Below are positions 9,376 through 18,374 of a DNA stretch of 64,000 bases, in pieces (the stretch's first letter is position 1; the number at the start of each line of letters is the position of its first letter). Below the pieces are notes generated by a model. It searched no databases. It was not told the origin of the DNA and saw only the letters and a list, made by a program, of their open reading frames with translations. Source of the stretch: Exiguobacterium acetylicum (GTDB lineage: Bacteria; Bacillota; Bacilli; Exiguobacteriales; Exiguobacteriaceae); NCBI RefSeq assembly GCF_019890935.1, contig NZ_CP082333.1, forward strand, positions 2,010,001 to 2,074,000. Direction: 5' to 3'. A program made the position numbers and the translations under genes.

Positions 9376-10366
9376 CTCCTCCACCACGAGCCACGACGAT
9401 CTCACCCATGTCTTCTAAGCGGCGGATGATTCCGACGATTCGACTTTGTGCTTCTTCGACGTCTCGGAGACGAACAGGACCCATGAATTCCATATCCTCT
9501 TTGAACGATTCGACCATCCGTTGTGACATGTTGCGGTAGACCATATCCTTGACGTCGTCTGACGAAACTTTGAGTGCCAACAGTAAATCTTCGTTCGATA
9601 CTTCGCGGATGATACGCTGAATCGCCCGTGCATCGAGCGTGACGATATCTTCGAAGACGAACATCCGTTTTTTGATTTCTTCTGCGAGTTCTGGATCCTG
9701 AATCTCGAGCGTATCGAGAATCGTTCGTTCCGTCGTCCGGTCTACCCCGTTCAATACTTGAACGACTGCTTCGATACCGCCAGACTGTGCAAAATCTTGC
9801 ATGCCTGCTTGTGACAGATTCCGTTCGAGAATTTGCTCTACTTCGCTAATGATCTCCGGGTTCATTCTGTCCATCGTCGCAATCCGCCGTGCTACATCGG
9901 ATTGTGCTTCTGCCGGTAGCTCCGAGAGAATCTGTCCTGATTTAGCAGGATCAAGATGAGCAAGAACAAGTGCAATTGTTTGCGGATGTTCATTTTGAAT
10001 GAAGTTCAATAGCTGTTTTGGGTCTGCCTTTCGTGCAAACTCAAACGGTCGGACTTGTAACGTCGACGTCAGGCGATAGATGAGTTCCATCGCCTTTTCT
10101 TCACCAAGCGCTTTCTCAAGAACCGATTTAGCAAACCCAATTCCACCTTGAGTAATATAGTTTTGCGCCATCGCTAATTCATGGAACTCATCAAGGACGA
10201 CTAACTTATCTTCTGGATCAATACGTTTCATGCTCGAGATTTGTAGGGTTAACCATTCCATCTCTTCTTCCGATAAATGTTTATATACACTGGCCGCGAC
10301 TTCAGGACCTAACGAAATCATGAGAACCGCTGCCTTTTCACGACTGTTCATTTCCAGCTTCTTCAT
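9359..10366 (-). CDS. fliG: Flagellar motor switch protein FliG
   Basis: A 335-residue C-ring protein that contacts the MS-ring and the stators. All three FliG helical domains are present. The N-terminal domain begins SREKAAVLMISLGPEVAASV. The middle domain has the EHPQTIALVLAHL motif (about 125-140). The C-terminal domain carries the charged torque helix (LLLALKVSSDDVKDMVYRNM and downstream RLRDVEEAQ). It follows fliF by 4 nt with GGAGG 9 nt before the ATG. Confidence 0.98.
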   Translation of the reverse strand: MKKLEMNSREKAAVLMISLGPEVAASVYKHLSEEEMEWLTLQISSMKRIDPEDKLVVLDEFHELAMAQNYITQGGIGFAKSVLEKALGEEKAMELIYRLTSTLQVRPFEFARKADPKQLLNFIQNEHPQTIALVLAHLDPAKSGQILSELPAEAQSDVARRIATMDRMNPEIISEVEQILERNLSQAGMQDFAQSGGIEAVVQVLNGVDRTTERTILDTLEIQDPELAEEIKKRMFVFEDIVTLDARAIQRIIREVSNEDLLLALKVSSDDVKDMVYRNMSQRMVESFKEDMEFMGPVRLRDVEEAQSRIVGIIRRLEDMGEIVVARGGGDDIVV

Positions 10367-10370
10367 CTCA

Positions 10371-11939
10371 TCAATCCTCCGCTAACCAAGTACGTAATAA
10401 TTTCGCAAACTCATCTGGATTGGACGCAGCGAGTTTTTCAAGCTGTTTCCGTTTAACTGCACCATCGCTCGTATCTTCTGTTGATAGTTCCGGAATTTCC
10501 GTCTCAATCGGTGTCCATTCCTCGAGTTCTTCGATTTCATTCGCTCTCCGTCGACGCATGAGGAGGATGACTGCTCCAATGACGAGGATTGCTGCTCCAC
10601 CAAGTGCGAACCATACCCACATTGGTGTTGCCGTCGTCGTTTTCGTCGCTGTCGTCGTTTCCGCAAATGGTCGAGACATGACAACGACCTTATTGGCTAG
10701 CTCTGCATCCGTCAGTGTTGCTTTCGCATCTGTCTTCGTTAATGATGTCCGGATGATTGAGTACATCATCGTCTGTAAGTCCGTTTGTAGTTGTGGATCG
10801 ATTTGATTCTGACCTTTTGGTGGCTCGACGATGATTTGAATTCCTAAATCACGAATTTCGTAAGGAGCTCCTGTGATTTGTTTCGTGATTCGATTGACTT
10901 CATAGTTGATGATATCGTGTGTTTTTTCACTCGTATCACCCGTTGTTCCAGTACCCGCTGGGAAATTCGTCGTTTCATTTTGTCCGGTACCTGCTGTACC
11001 AGCATTTGCAGAGCCTGTGTACGCTTCTGCTACTTTTTCAGCTGACGTGACGATCCCTTCGATTTTATCGGGATCTACTGGCTCAACAAGCTTTTGTTCT
11101 TCCTGACGTTTCGTCACATCGACATCTGCCGTAACGGATACGAGTGCTTTTTGTGGACCAAGAACGACAGACAGCATCTGCTGAATCTGCTTGCGTAAAT
11201 CGTTTTCCGTCGTTTTCTTCAGCGCCATCGGATCGGTTCCACCCGCTGTTTGCGTAGCAGAGCCCGGCTCGTAATACGTGAAATACTGATCCATGATCGT
11301 AATGTTTTCTTCTTTAAGGTTCGGAATACTCTTTGCAATCAAATGATACAGCCCTTGAACCGTTTGATTGTTAAGATTACTCCCTGCGCTAGAAGTCAAG
11401 ACGACAGAAACCGTTGAAGATTCCTTTTCATCAGATAGAAAAACACTCTTCTCAGGGAGAGTGATCATGACTTTTGCTGACTCAATCCCGTTAACTTGTG
11501 TGATCAAGTTTTCAAGTTCCGTCTGCATCGTATCGCGTTCAAGAATATTCATCTCTTTATCCGTAGTTCCGAATCCAGCATTTTCACTAAAGAAGGAATA
11601 ATCGATTTGACCGGATTTCGGTATACCAGCCGTCGCTAATTCGACTTTTAAGTTTTCGACATTTGCTTCTGGAACAAGAATCGTCACACCATTCGCTTCA
11701 GTGACGACTTCCGATGCGATTCCATCTTCATTTAGCTTTTCTGTCACTTGCCCTGCTTCTTGAGGGGATAACTTTGAATAAAGAGGCGTCATCGTTGGTT
11801 TAGATAACCAGATGATGGCGACAATCAACGCCGCTAAAACGACGACGATGATTCCTAAAATCGTCGCCTTCTTCGCAAGTGACCATTCTTTCCATGTCAT
11901 ATTCATAGCTCCTAATCGAGCTTTTATTCGTTCGTTCAT
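10371..11939 (-). CDS. fliF: Flagellar MS-ring protein FliF
   Basis: A 522-residue membrane ring protein on which the rod, C-ring and export gate assemble. Membrane helices are at about 28-46 and 435-458. Between them lie ring-building motifs (YSKLSPQEAGQVTEKLNEDG) and a low-complexity Gly/Thr/Asn loop (about 305-335). The C-terminus (LEKLAASNPDEFAKLLRTWL) is the FliG-binding tail. Length is normal for the family. A GGGAG site is 7 nt before the ATG. Confidence 0.97.
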   Translation of the reverse strand: MNERIKARLGAMNMTWKEWSLAKKATILGIIVVVLAALIVAIIWLSKPTMTPLYSKLSPQEAGQVTEKLNEDGIASEVVTEANGVTILVPEANVENLKVELATAGIPKSGQIDYSFFSENAGFGTTDKEMNILERDTMQTELENLITQVNGIESAKVMITLPEKSVFLSDEKESSTVSVVLTSSAGSNLNNQTVQGLYHLIAKSIPNLKEENITIMDQYFTYYEPGSATQTAGGTDPMALKKTTENDLRKQIQQMLSVVLGPQKALVSVTADVDVTKRQEEQKLVEPVDPDKIEGIVTSAEKVAEAYTGSANAGTAGTGQNETTNFPAGTGTTGDTSEKTHDIINYEVNRITKQITGAPYEIRDLGIQIIVEPPKGQNQIDPQLQTDLQTMMYSIIRTSLTKTDAKATLTDAELANKVVVMSRPFAETTTATKTTTATPMWVWFALGGAAILVIGAVILLMRRRRANEIEELEEWTPIETEIPELSTEDTSDGAVKRKQLEKLAASNPDEFAKLLRTWLAED

Positions 11940-11967
11940 TCAACATCTCCCACGCTTTCCTTAACAG

Positions 11968-12255
11968 TCACAGTTGCATACGCATCATTTCTTGGTATGC
12001 TTCGATGCCTTTGTTGCGGACTTCAAGGGCGAGTTGCATAGAAAGCGATGCCTCTTCTGTTTTAATCATGATGTTATGTAGATCCGTCGTCTTTCCTGTC
12101 GCGAGGTCGACGCGCGCTTGAGATGAGGCGTGTTGCGTTGCATTCAGTCCGTTCATCGCCTCGCTGAGCACCTCACTAAAATCACTTGGTGTCGTCTTAG
12201 CGACCGTCTGCGTGGGTAGTACCATCTGCATGTTTTGAATTGGTTGAATTGCCAT
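11968..12255 (-). CDS. fliE: Flagellar hook-basal body protein FliE
   Basis: A 95-residue rod adaptor that links the MS-ring and export gate to the rod. The C-terminal signature (DLHNIMIKTEEASLSMQLAL followed by VRNKGIEAYQEMMRMQL) is characteristic. The start at 12255 has AGAGGAG 8 nt upstream. It lies between flgC and fliF as in Bacillus. Confidence 0.96.
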   Translation of the reverse strand: MAIQPIQNMQMVLPTQTVAKTTPSDFSEVLSEAMNGLNATQHASSQARVDLATGKTTDLHNIMIKTEEASLSMQLALEVRNKGIEAYQEMMRMQL

Positions 12256-12272
12256 CCCGTCATCTCCTCTAC

Positions 12273-12671
12273 TTATTTACCGATCTCCATCGCTTTGACG
12301 AGCATCGCTTTTGTCGCGTTCAAGGCCGTTACATTCGCTTCGTAAGAGCGTGTCGCGCCCATCATGTCGACCATTTCTTTTAAGATATCGACATTAGGCA
12401 TCTTGACGTACCCGAGCTCATCCGCATCTGGATGCGTCGGATTATATTCTAATTTGAATGGTTCTGGATCTTTCTTCAATTCACTGACCGTGACACCATT
12501 GGCAGTCTCTTTCAACACAGCGAGTTTTCTCGCGTACGGTTGCCACTGTCCATTAACGAGTTCACCTCGTGTCGTTTGAGCATTCGCGATGTTTGCTGAG
12601 ACCGTATCAAGCCGCAAACGCTGGGCAGTCAACCCAGATGCAGACGTATGGAATCCGTTGAACATACTCAT
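12273..12671 (-). CDS. flgC: Flagellar basal-body rod protein FlgC
   Basis: A 132-residue proximal rod protein. The N-terminal motif (HTSASGLTAQRLRLDTVSAN followed by IANAQTT) and the C-terminal motif (NVDILKEMVDMMGATRSYEA and NVTALNATKAM) of the rod family are both present. It starts 3 nt after flgB with a GGAGGAAAG ribosome site and forms the rod with FlgB, FlgF and FlgG. Confidence 0.97.
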   Translation of the reverse strand: MSMFNGFHTSASGLTAQRLRLDTVSANIANAQTTRGELVNGQWQPYARKLAVLKETANGVTVSELKKDPEPFKLEYNPTHPDADELGYVKMPNVDILKEMVDMMGATRSYEANVTALNATKAMLVKAMEIGK

Positions 12672-12674
12672 CGA

Positions 12675-13037
12675 TTACTTTCCTCCTCGGATGACAGACT
12701 GAATACCTGAGAATTTACGATTCAGCTGTTCGACCAACGCCTCATACTCAATTTGGTTGCGTGATAATTCAGACATCTCAAGATCGATATCGACACCGTT
12801 TCCATCGTTACGCATCGTATTTGGTCGATCAACGATGCTGCCAGAAGTTCCGATTGTTGCATGTCGCTTTAAACTCATTTTCATCTCTGAATCGAGAACA
12901 TCTCCAAACGTGACACGCTTTGCTTTATACCCAGGCGTATCGACATTCGCGATGTTTTTAGCGATGACTTCCTGTGCCATGACCGTTCGATTGACGGCTT
13001 GTGTCATTACGTTATAGTCAGATCCTAACCAATTCAT
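12675..13037 (-). CDS. flgB: Flagellar basal-body rod protein FlgB, first gene of the fla/che operon
   Basis: A 120-residue proximal rod protein with the N-terminal motif VIAKNIANVDTPGYKAKRVT and the C-terminal LSRNQIEYEALVEQLNRKFS segment. The ATG at 13037 has GGAGGAAAG 5 nt upstream and gives the usual length. The open frame runs on to 13076 but has no ribosome site there. It is the first gene of the operon; 250 bases of gene-free DNA separate it from codY. Confidence 0.96.
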   Translation of the reverse strand: MNWLGSDYNVMTQAVNRTVMAQEVIAKNIANVDTPGYKAKRVTFGDVLDSEMKMSLKRHATIGTSGSIVDRPNTMRNDGNGVDIDLEMSELSRNQIEYEALVEQLNRKFSGIQSVIRGGK

Positions 13038-13099
13038 CTTCTTTCCTCCACTCGTGGCAACTATATTTAAATTCATGAAAAAAGTAAGTCGTTAGTAAC

Positions 13100-13130
13100 A
13101 TATCTGAAATAATTGAAACAAATAGGTCAA
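13100..13130 (-). promoter_or_regulatory. Candidate promoter of the fla/che operon
   Basis: On the minus strand a TTGACC box (13130-13125) is followed after a long 19-base spacer by AGATAT. The overlapping string TCAGATAT (13107-13100) matches 6 of 8 bases of the motility sigma factor -10 consensus GCCGATAT, but no TAAA box is found at the right distance. The region upstream is A/T-rich. Either a weak housekeeping or a partial sigma-D type promoter is possible; neither is secure. Confidence 0.25.
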
Positions 13131-13230
13131 TGTTTGAAAAGAAGTTTTTTGAACAAGAGGGTAATGAGATGTTAATATTCTGTTTTTTATTCCCTTTTCT
13201 TATAAAAATGATAAATAATACCTAGTCAAA

Positions 13231-13260
13231 CAAAAAAGACCTAGTGCTTAACTAGGTCTT
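13231..13260 (-). terminator. Intrinsic terminator downstream of codY
   Basis: The inverted repeat AAGACCTAG (13236-13244) and CTAGGTCTT (13252-13260) has a 7-base loop. Read on the minus strand the stem is followed by a TTTTTTG run. It would end transcription from codY and insulate the flagellar operon. Confidence 0.85.
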
Positions 13261-13287
13261 CTCTGTATTAGCAGCATTTTCCTTTTT

Positions 13288-14067
13288 TTAGTTCGATTTA
13301 ATTCGCTCTAGTTCATAAAGGAAGTTGTCGTTTAAGATTTTGATGTATGTTCCCTTCATTCCGAGTGAACGTGACTCGATGACGCCTGCACTTTCGAGTT
13401 TACGAAGCGCGTTGACGATGACGGAACGCGTGATACCGACGCGATCGGCAATCTTTGAAGCGACGAGTAGTCCTTCATTTCCTTCCAGCTCTTCGAAGAT
13501 ATGCTCAATCGCTTCAAGTTCCGAATAAGACAATGAATTGATCGCCATCTGAACGACCGCTTTCTTGCGTGCTTTATCTTCCGCCTCATGAGCCTTTTCA
13601 CGAAGAATCTCCATCCCGACGACTGTTGCGCCGTACTCCGCAAGTACAAGGTCTTCTTCGTTAAAGTCTTCGACCATACGACCGAGGACAAGCGTACCAA
13701 GGCGCTCGCCACCACCAATGATTGGCACGATCGTCGTTTTCGACGTTTCGAACGTATCGCGGTTGTCGACCGGGAATGCCGTGTGTTCACTATCGATGGC
13801 AATGTTTGCCGTCGTTTCCGTAACGTTAAATAGTTTTTTCGTATAATCTTCCGGGAATTGACGTTCTTCTAAGAAACCACGGACCCGGTCATTTTCGATT
13901 TGTTGCTTGATTGCGATACCTAGTAACTTACCGCGCCGACTTACGATGAATGTGTTCGATTCCATGACTTCGCTGAGTCGATCAGCCATGACCTTGAAAT
14001 CAACATGTGTGCTCGCTTCTTGTTGTAACATCGTATTCAGCTTCCGCGTTTTCGCCAATAAATTCAT
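13288..14067 (-). CDS. codY: GTP- and branched-chain-amino-acid-sensing global regulator CodY
   Basis: A 259-residue repressor, exactly the standard length. The N-terminal GAF-type sensor (about 1-155, starting [15 protein letters not shown]) binds isoleucine, leucine or valine. The C-terminal winged helix (about 185-250) contains [20 protein letters not shown], the DNA-recognition helix. The start at 14067 is chosen for the GGAGGAAG site and the conserved N-terminus. It is the last gene of the xerC-hslV-hslU-codY operon and has its own terminator. Confidence 0.98.
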   Translation of the reverse strand: MNLLAKTRKLNTMLQQEASTHVDFKVMADRLSEVMESNTFIVSRRGKLLGIAIKQQIENDRVRGFLEERQFPEDYTKKLFNVTETTANIAIDSEHTAFPVDNRDTFETSKTTIVPIIGGGERLGTLVLGRMVEDFNEEDLVLAEYGATVVGMEILREKAHEAEDKARKKAVVQMAINSLSYSELEAIEHIFEELEGNEGLLVASKIADRVGITRSVIVNALRKLESAGVIESRSLGMKGTYIKILNDNFLYELERIKSN

Positions 14068-14083
14068 TTTTTCTTCCTCCACT

Positions 14084-15457
14084 TTATAAGATGAACTGAC
14101 TTAAGTCTCGATCATCTGCTACTTTTCCAACTCGTTCCGTCACGTATTGTGGCGTAATCGTCACATCCGTCTCTGGCATGTCTGCTGCTTCGAAGGATAA
14201 TTCTTCAAGGACGCGCTCCATGATCGTATACAAGCGTCGTGCTCCAATATTATCCGTCTCATCGTTTACCTGTGCAGCAATCCGTGCGATTTCACGAATG
14301 GCTTCTTCTGTAAAGGTGACATGAACGTGCTCTGCCCCTAATAATGCTTTATATTGTTTGAGTAATGCTTGATTCGGTTCAGTTAAAATCTTAACAAAGT
14401 CATCTTCTGTCAAACTGTCGAGTTCGACACGGATCGGAAAACGACCTTGGAGTTCAGGAATCAGATCAGATGGTTTCGCCATATGGAATGCACCCGCAGC
14501 GATGAACAAGATGTGATCCGTCTTGACTGGACCATATTTAGTAACGATCGTCGATCCTTCAACGATTGGTAAGATGTCTCGTTGAACACCCTCTCGTGAA
14601 ACACCAGCTGAATCATGTCCTTTTGTCGCAATCTTATCGATCTCATCGACGAAGATGATACCCATCTGTTCTGCGCGACGGACCGCTTCGTCATGGACTT
14701 CGTTCAAGTCGAGCAACCGTTCCGCTTCTTCCGCTGTCAAAATCGGACGCGCCTCCTTGACTGTGAGCTGACGCTTCTTCGTTTTCTTCGGCATGACTTG
14801 TCCGAGCATATCCTGAAGATTCGCGAGCCCCTCCATACCTTGTTGTCCAGAGAATAAATCCACTTGACGTTCTTCGACATCAACCTCAATCATTCGATCC
14901 TCGAGTTGCCCTGTCAGTAATTGCTGACGAAGTAACGAACGGTCGGCTGTCGCTTCCGATGTATCCGGCTCTTGTTGCTTCTGGTTCCCGCCGAACAACA
15001 TCTCAAACGGATTCGTTCCACCACCGAGACCAGATGACGCTTTTTTACCAGACAACGCATCAACGATTCGTTCGTTTGCCACTGCTTCCGCTCGATCTTT
15101 GAGCGCTTCCTTTTTCTCATCTTTGACAAGACGTAGAGACGCTTCCACAAGATCCCGCACCATTGACTCCACATCACGACCGACGTACCCTACTTCCGTG
15201 AACTTCGTCGCTTCGATTTTGACGAACGGCGCACGGACGAGTTTCGCAAGACGTCGCGCAATCTCTGTTTTTCCGACCCCGGTAGGTCCGATCATCAGGA
15301 TGTTCTTCGGTGTGACTTCATCCCGCATCGATGCATCGAGTAATTGTCGACGGTACCGATTACGTAAAGCAATCGCCACCGCACGTTTAGCATCCGCTTG
15401 TCCGATGACATGTTCATTTAACTTCTCGACGATTTGTCTTGGCGTCAATTCATGCAT
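14084..15457 (-). CDS. hslU: ATP-dependent protease ATPase subunit HslU (ClpY, CodX)
   Basis: A 457-residue AAA+ unfoldase that feeds substrates to HslV. It has Walker A ([14 protein letters not shown], about 58-71), the family-specific intermediate I domain (about 110-240), Walker B ([11 protein letters not shown]) and sensor/arginine-finger regions; the C-terminus ends LSQFIL, which inserts into HslV. The ATG at 15457 is 8 nt after GGAGG; the alternative ATG at 15463 is only 2 nt away. It overlaps the hslV stop by 8 nt. Confidence 0.97.
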   Translation of the reverse strand: MHELTPRQIVEKLNEHVIGQADAKRAVAIALRNRYRRQLLDASMRDEVTPKNILMIGPTGVGKTEIARRLAKLVRAPFVKIEATKFTEVGYVGRDVESMVRDLVEASLRLVKDEKKEALKDRAEAVANERIVDALSGKKASSGLGGGTNPFEMLFGGNQKQQEPDTSEATADRSLLRQQLLTGQLEDRMIEVDVEERQVDLFSGQQGMEGLANLQDMLGQVMPKKTKKRQLTVKEARPILTAEEAERLLDLNEVHDEAVRRAEQMGIIFVDEIDKIATKGHDSAGVSREGVQRDILPIVEGSTIVTKYGPVKTDHILFIAAGAFHMAKPSDLIPELQGRFPIRVELDSLTEDDFVKILTEPNQALLKQYKALLGAEHVHVTFTEEAIREIARIAAQVNDETDNIGARRLYTIMERVLEELSFEAADMPETDVTITPQYVTERVGKVADDRDLSQFIL

Positions 15458-16001
15458 GGTCATTGCCTCCGATCGTTTCTAGGATGATTTGATCGTTCGT
15501 AAAGACACAGAGTTCACCAGCCGTCTCAAGAGCTGCGCGGGCGATCTCCTCTGCTGTGAGATGACTTGCATGTCGAGCTAACGCGCGACCTGCTGCAAGC
15601 GCATAATTACCACCTGAACCGATTGCGAGAATGCCGTCATCCGGTTCGATGACTTCCCCGTTTCCGGATACAAGTAAGAGATGTGTTCCATCCATGACGA
15701 GTAAGAGTGCTTCTAGTTGACGCAACATCTTATCGCCTCGCCATTCCTTCGCCAGCTCAACTGCTGCCCGTTGTAAGTTCCCGTTATACATTTCAAGCTT
15801 CGCTTCGAATTTTTCAAAGAGTGTGAACGCATCCGCGACACTTCCAGCAAATCCGGCAATGACTTTGCCACCATAGAGGCGCCGTACTTTTTTCGCACTT
15901 TTCTTCATGATGACTTGGTTTCCGAAAGTCACCTGTCCGTCTCCGCTCATCGCGGATTGTCCGTTATGTTGAATCGCAAAAATCGTCGTTGCATGAAACA
16001 T
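15450..16001 (-). CDS. hslV: ATP-dependent protease peptidase subunit HslV (ClpQ, CodW)
   Basis: A 183-residue N-terminal-nucleophile hydrolase related to the proteasome beta subunit. The start region reads [20 protein letters not shown]. The TTIF threonines align with the nucleophile of the family, so a short propeptide (MFHA) must be removed, or a different residue is used. The GDGQVTFG motif follows. The ATG at 16001 (8 nt after GGAGG) is directly preceded by an in-frame TTG at 16004 (5 nt after it), so either could be used. The Ser residues seen at the start of the Bacillus subtilis protein are missing here. Confidence 0.96.
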   Translation of the reverse strand: MFHATTIFAIQHNGQSAMSGDGQVTFGNQVIMKKSAKKVRRLYGGKVIAGFAGSVADAFTLFEKFEAKLEMYNGNLQRAAVELAKEWRGDKMLRQLEALLLVMDGTHLLLVSGNGEVIEPDDGILAIGSGGNYALAAGRALARHASHLTAEEIARAALETAGELCVFTNDQIILETIGGNDHA

Positions 16002-16015
16002 CAATGTTTCCTCCC

Positions 16016-16894
16016 TTAGGCACGAGGATGTGCTTGTTGATAAACATGTCGTAATCGTTCCGTCGTTACGTGTGTATACTGACCAGTCGTCGACAGAGAT
16101 GCGTGTCCAAGTAACTCCTGGACCGCTCGCAAATCGGCGCCTCTTTCCAGTAAATCTGTCGCGAAACTATGACGAAGCGCATGTGGTGTCACATGTTTCC
16201 CAACGAGTTGTTCCCCTTTTTTCATGATTTTCCGAATCGCATCCGTCGTCAATCGACGCCCTGAATGAGACAAGAACAACGCTTGCTCATGACCTGCGAT
16301 TGGATCTCGTGATGGTAAGTACAGTTCTAATGCATCTTTAGCAAAGGTTCCGATTGGTGAGATGCGTTCCTTCCCACCTTTTCCATACACATGAACGTAG
16401 GAGTGATCAGTCGCGAGATCACGAAGATCTAGTTGAACGACCTCGCTGACCCGCATACCCGTCGCATATAAAAGTTCTACTAACGCCACATTCCGGTTAC
16501 CAAGCGTATCACTCGATCGAAAGGCATCGAGGAAACGTTCATATTCCGTTGGGACGAGGAATGTCGGAAGTCCTTGTTGTCGTTTTGGTGCTTTTAATCC
16601 ATCGAAGGGATTAGGCTCATCGGTGTCACGTGTCAAAAAACGACCAAATTGTTTGAGGCAGGAAACTTTTTGTGCAATCGTCGCCCGCGCCAGCTCCTGA
16701 TCGTAAAGAGCATACAAATAACGCCGTGCACTTGCCAATTCAATCGATCGTAGCTGATGATCGCGGCAAAAAGCGGCGTATTGTCGAAGTGTTTGATCAT
16801 AAGAGCGACCTGTATTCGGAGATAATTGACGTTCAATATGAACATACCGCATGAAATCTTCTAGCAGTCGCTCAAAAGCAGTGTCTATCCCCAT
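16016..16894 (-). CDS. xerC: Tyrosine recombinase XerC (CodV)
   Basis: A 292-residue site-specific recombinase that resolves chromosome dimers at dif with XerD. The N-terminal SAM-like core-binding domain is at about 5-90. The C-terminal catalytic domain holds the Arg of [12 protein letters not shown], the H-x-x-R of [12 protein letters not shown], the later His of ELLGHAS and the nucleophilic Tyr of TTGQYTHV. The ATG at 16894 is preceded by AAGGGGG 8 nt upstream; the in-frame start at 16921 lacks this. It is the first gene of the operon with hslVU and codY. Confidence 0.95.
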   Translation of the reverse strand: MGIDTAFERLLEDFMRYVHIERQLSPNTGRSYDQTLRQYAAFCRDHQLRSIELASARRYLYALYDQELARATIAQKVSCLKQFGRFLTRDTDEPNPFDGLKAPKRQQGLPTFLVPTEYERFLDAFRSSDTLGNRNVALVELLYATGMRVSEVVQLDLRDLATDHSYVHVYGKGGKERISPIGTFAKDALELYLPSRDPIAGHEQALFLSHSGRRLTTDAIRKIMKKGEQLVGKHVTPHALRHSFATDLLERGADLRAVQELLGHASLSTTGQYTHVTTERLRHVYQQAHPRA

Positions 16895-16936
16895 GAATGC
16901 GCCCCCTTCTGACCATTTCATTCTCGAATCGCCCTT

Positions 16937-16965
16937 AGCATAGCACAGACCAAGTAGTCTGACAA
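16937..16965 (-). promoter_or_regulatory. Predicted promoter of xerC-hslV-hslU-codY
   Basis: On the minus strand TTGTCA (16965-16960) and TATGCT (16942-16937) are separated by exactly 17 bases, a good housekeeping sigma-A promoter. The predicted start of transcription is about 35 bases upstream of the xerC ATG. It lies downstream of the trmFO terminator, so the codY operon can be expressed separately. Confidence 0.65.
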
Positions 16966-17021
16966 TAGACCAAAAACCGAAAAATTAACGAAATTATCAC
17001 GCTTTTATGACAAATTAAGAA

Positions 17022-17060
17022 ATGGGGAGAAAGAGCGCTAAATCACGCCTTTCTCCCCAT
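17022..17060 (-). terminator. Terminator downstream of trmFO
   Basis: A perfect 12-bp stem, ATGGGGAGAAAG (17022-17033) with CTTTCTCCCCAT (17049-17060), encloses a 15-base loop just after the trmFO stop. The tail on the minus strand (TTCTTAATTTG) is T-rich but not a clean run, so termination may be partial. Confidence 0.65.
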
Positions 17061-17066
17061 CAAAAA

Positions 17067-18371
17067 TCACATATCCGTGAAATCTTTGATTGCTTCAAGT
17101 GCTCGCTCTGCGTAGAGCGCATACTTCTCAGGTTTTTTCATCCGAACCGGATGACCGACGAGTGCTGGTACCAATCCGAAGTTGGCATTCATTGGCTGGA
17201 AGTTCTTCCCTTCCGTCGTCGTGATATAGTGCGACATCGCGCCCATCATCGTTTCCTGCGGGAACGTTACCGGTTCCGCCTCATTGACGAGACGTGCCGC
17301 ATTGATTCCTGCCGTCAAACCGGACGCTGCTGACTCGACGTATCCTTCGACACCTGTCATTTGACCAGCAAAGAACAAGTCGTCACGTGTACGTGTCTGA
17401 TACGTTGGCTTTAACAAATTCGGCGAGTTGACGAACGTGTTACGGTGCATGACACCATAACGGACGATTTCTGCATTCTCAAGACCAGGAATCAAGCGAA
17501 TGATCCGCTTTTGTTCGCCCCATTTCAAATGTGTCTGGAAGCCGACAAGGTTGAACAATGTTCCAGCTGAGTTGTCCTGACGCAATTGAACGACAGCATA
17601 TGGTCGTTTGCCTGTTTTCGGATCTTCCAGTCCGACTGGCTTCATTGGTCCGAACAAGAGTGTTTTCGGTCCGCGAGAAGCGAGAACTTCAAATGGCATA
17701 CAGCCCTCGAAGTAAATCTCTTTTTCAAATTCCTTCAGTGGAACGACTTCCGCATTGATCAGCTCATCATAGAAGAGCTGGAATTCTTCTTCCGTCATTG
17801 GACAATTCAAGTAGGCCGCTTCACCTTTATCATATCGTGATTTCAGGTAAACCTTCTCACGATCGATCGTGTCTCCATCGAGAATCGGTGCCGCTGCATC
17901 GAAGAAGTATAGGTAATCTTCACCTGTGAATTGTTTAAGTGATTCCGATAATGCCGCACTCGTCAACGGACCCGTCGCGACGATCGTCGGACCATCTGGA
18001 ATCGCTTCGATTTCTTCATGATGGACGGTAACGTTCGGGTGGTTTTTCAACGTTTCCGTCACATATCCTGCGAAGTCATGCCGATCGACAGCAAGTGCTC
18101 CACCTGCTGGAACGCTCGCTAGGTCTGCTGCTTTCATGATCAAGGAATCGAGCTGACGCATCTCTTCTTTTAAAACACCGACTGCGTTCGTTAACTGGTT
18201 CGCTCGAAGTGAGTTCGAACAGACGAGTTCAGCAAATTGGTCTGTATGGTGCGCGGGTGTCTGTTTGACAGGCCGCATTTCATATAAATCTACTTGTACG
18301 CCGCGTTTTGCAAGTTGCCATGCTGCTTCAGAACCTGCAAGTCCCGCGCCGATTACCGTTACACGTTTCAA
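17067..18371 (-). CDS. trmFO: Folate/FAD-dependent tRNA (uracil-54) methyltransferase TrmFO (Gid)
   Basis: A 434-residue flavoprotein that makes ribothymidine at position 54 of tRNA, using methylenetetrahydrofolate. The N-terminal dinucleotide-binding motif is [19 protein letters not shown]. Further family segments include [11 protein letters not shown], the [13 protein letters not shown] loop and a C-terminal second FAD contact ([19 protein letters not shown]). It follows topA by 3 nt, the classical topA-gid-xerC order. Confidence 0.98.
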   Translation of the reverse strand: MKRVTVIGAGLAGSEAAWQLAKRGVQVDLYEMRPVKQTPAHHTDQFAELVCSNSLRANQLTNAVGVLKEEMRQLDSLIMKAADLASVPAGGALAVDRHDFAGYVTETLKNHPNVTVHHEEIEAIPDGPTIVATGPLTSAALSESLKQFTGEDYLYFFDAAAPILDGDTIDREKVYLKSRYDKGEAAYLNCPMTEEEFQLFYDELINAEVVPLKEFEKEIYFEGCMPFEVLASRGPKTLLFGPMKPVGLEDPKTGKRPYAVVQLRQDNSAGTLFNLVGFQTHLKWGEQKRIIRLIPGLENAEIVRYGVMHRNTFVNSPNLLKPTYQTRTRDDLFFAGQMTGVEGYVESAASGLTAGINAARLVNEAEPVTFPQETMMGAMSHYITTTEGKNFQPMNANFGLVPALVGHPVRMKKPEKYALYAERALEAIKDFTDM

Positions 18372-18374
18372 CGG

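Noticed and set aside
13100-13230. Full sigma-D promoter or CodY box for the fla/che operon
   Set aside because: Only a partial -10 (6 of 8) without a TAAA box was found, and the closest CodY-like strings have 5-6 mismatches of 15.
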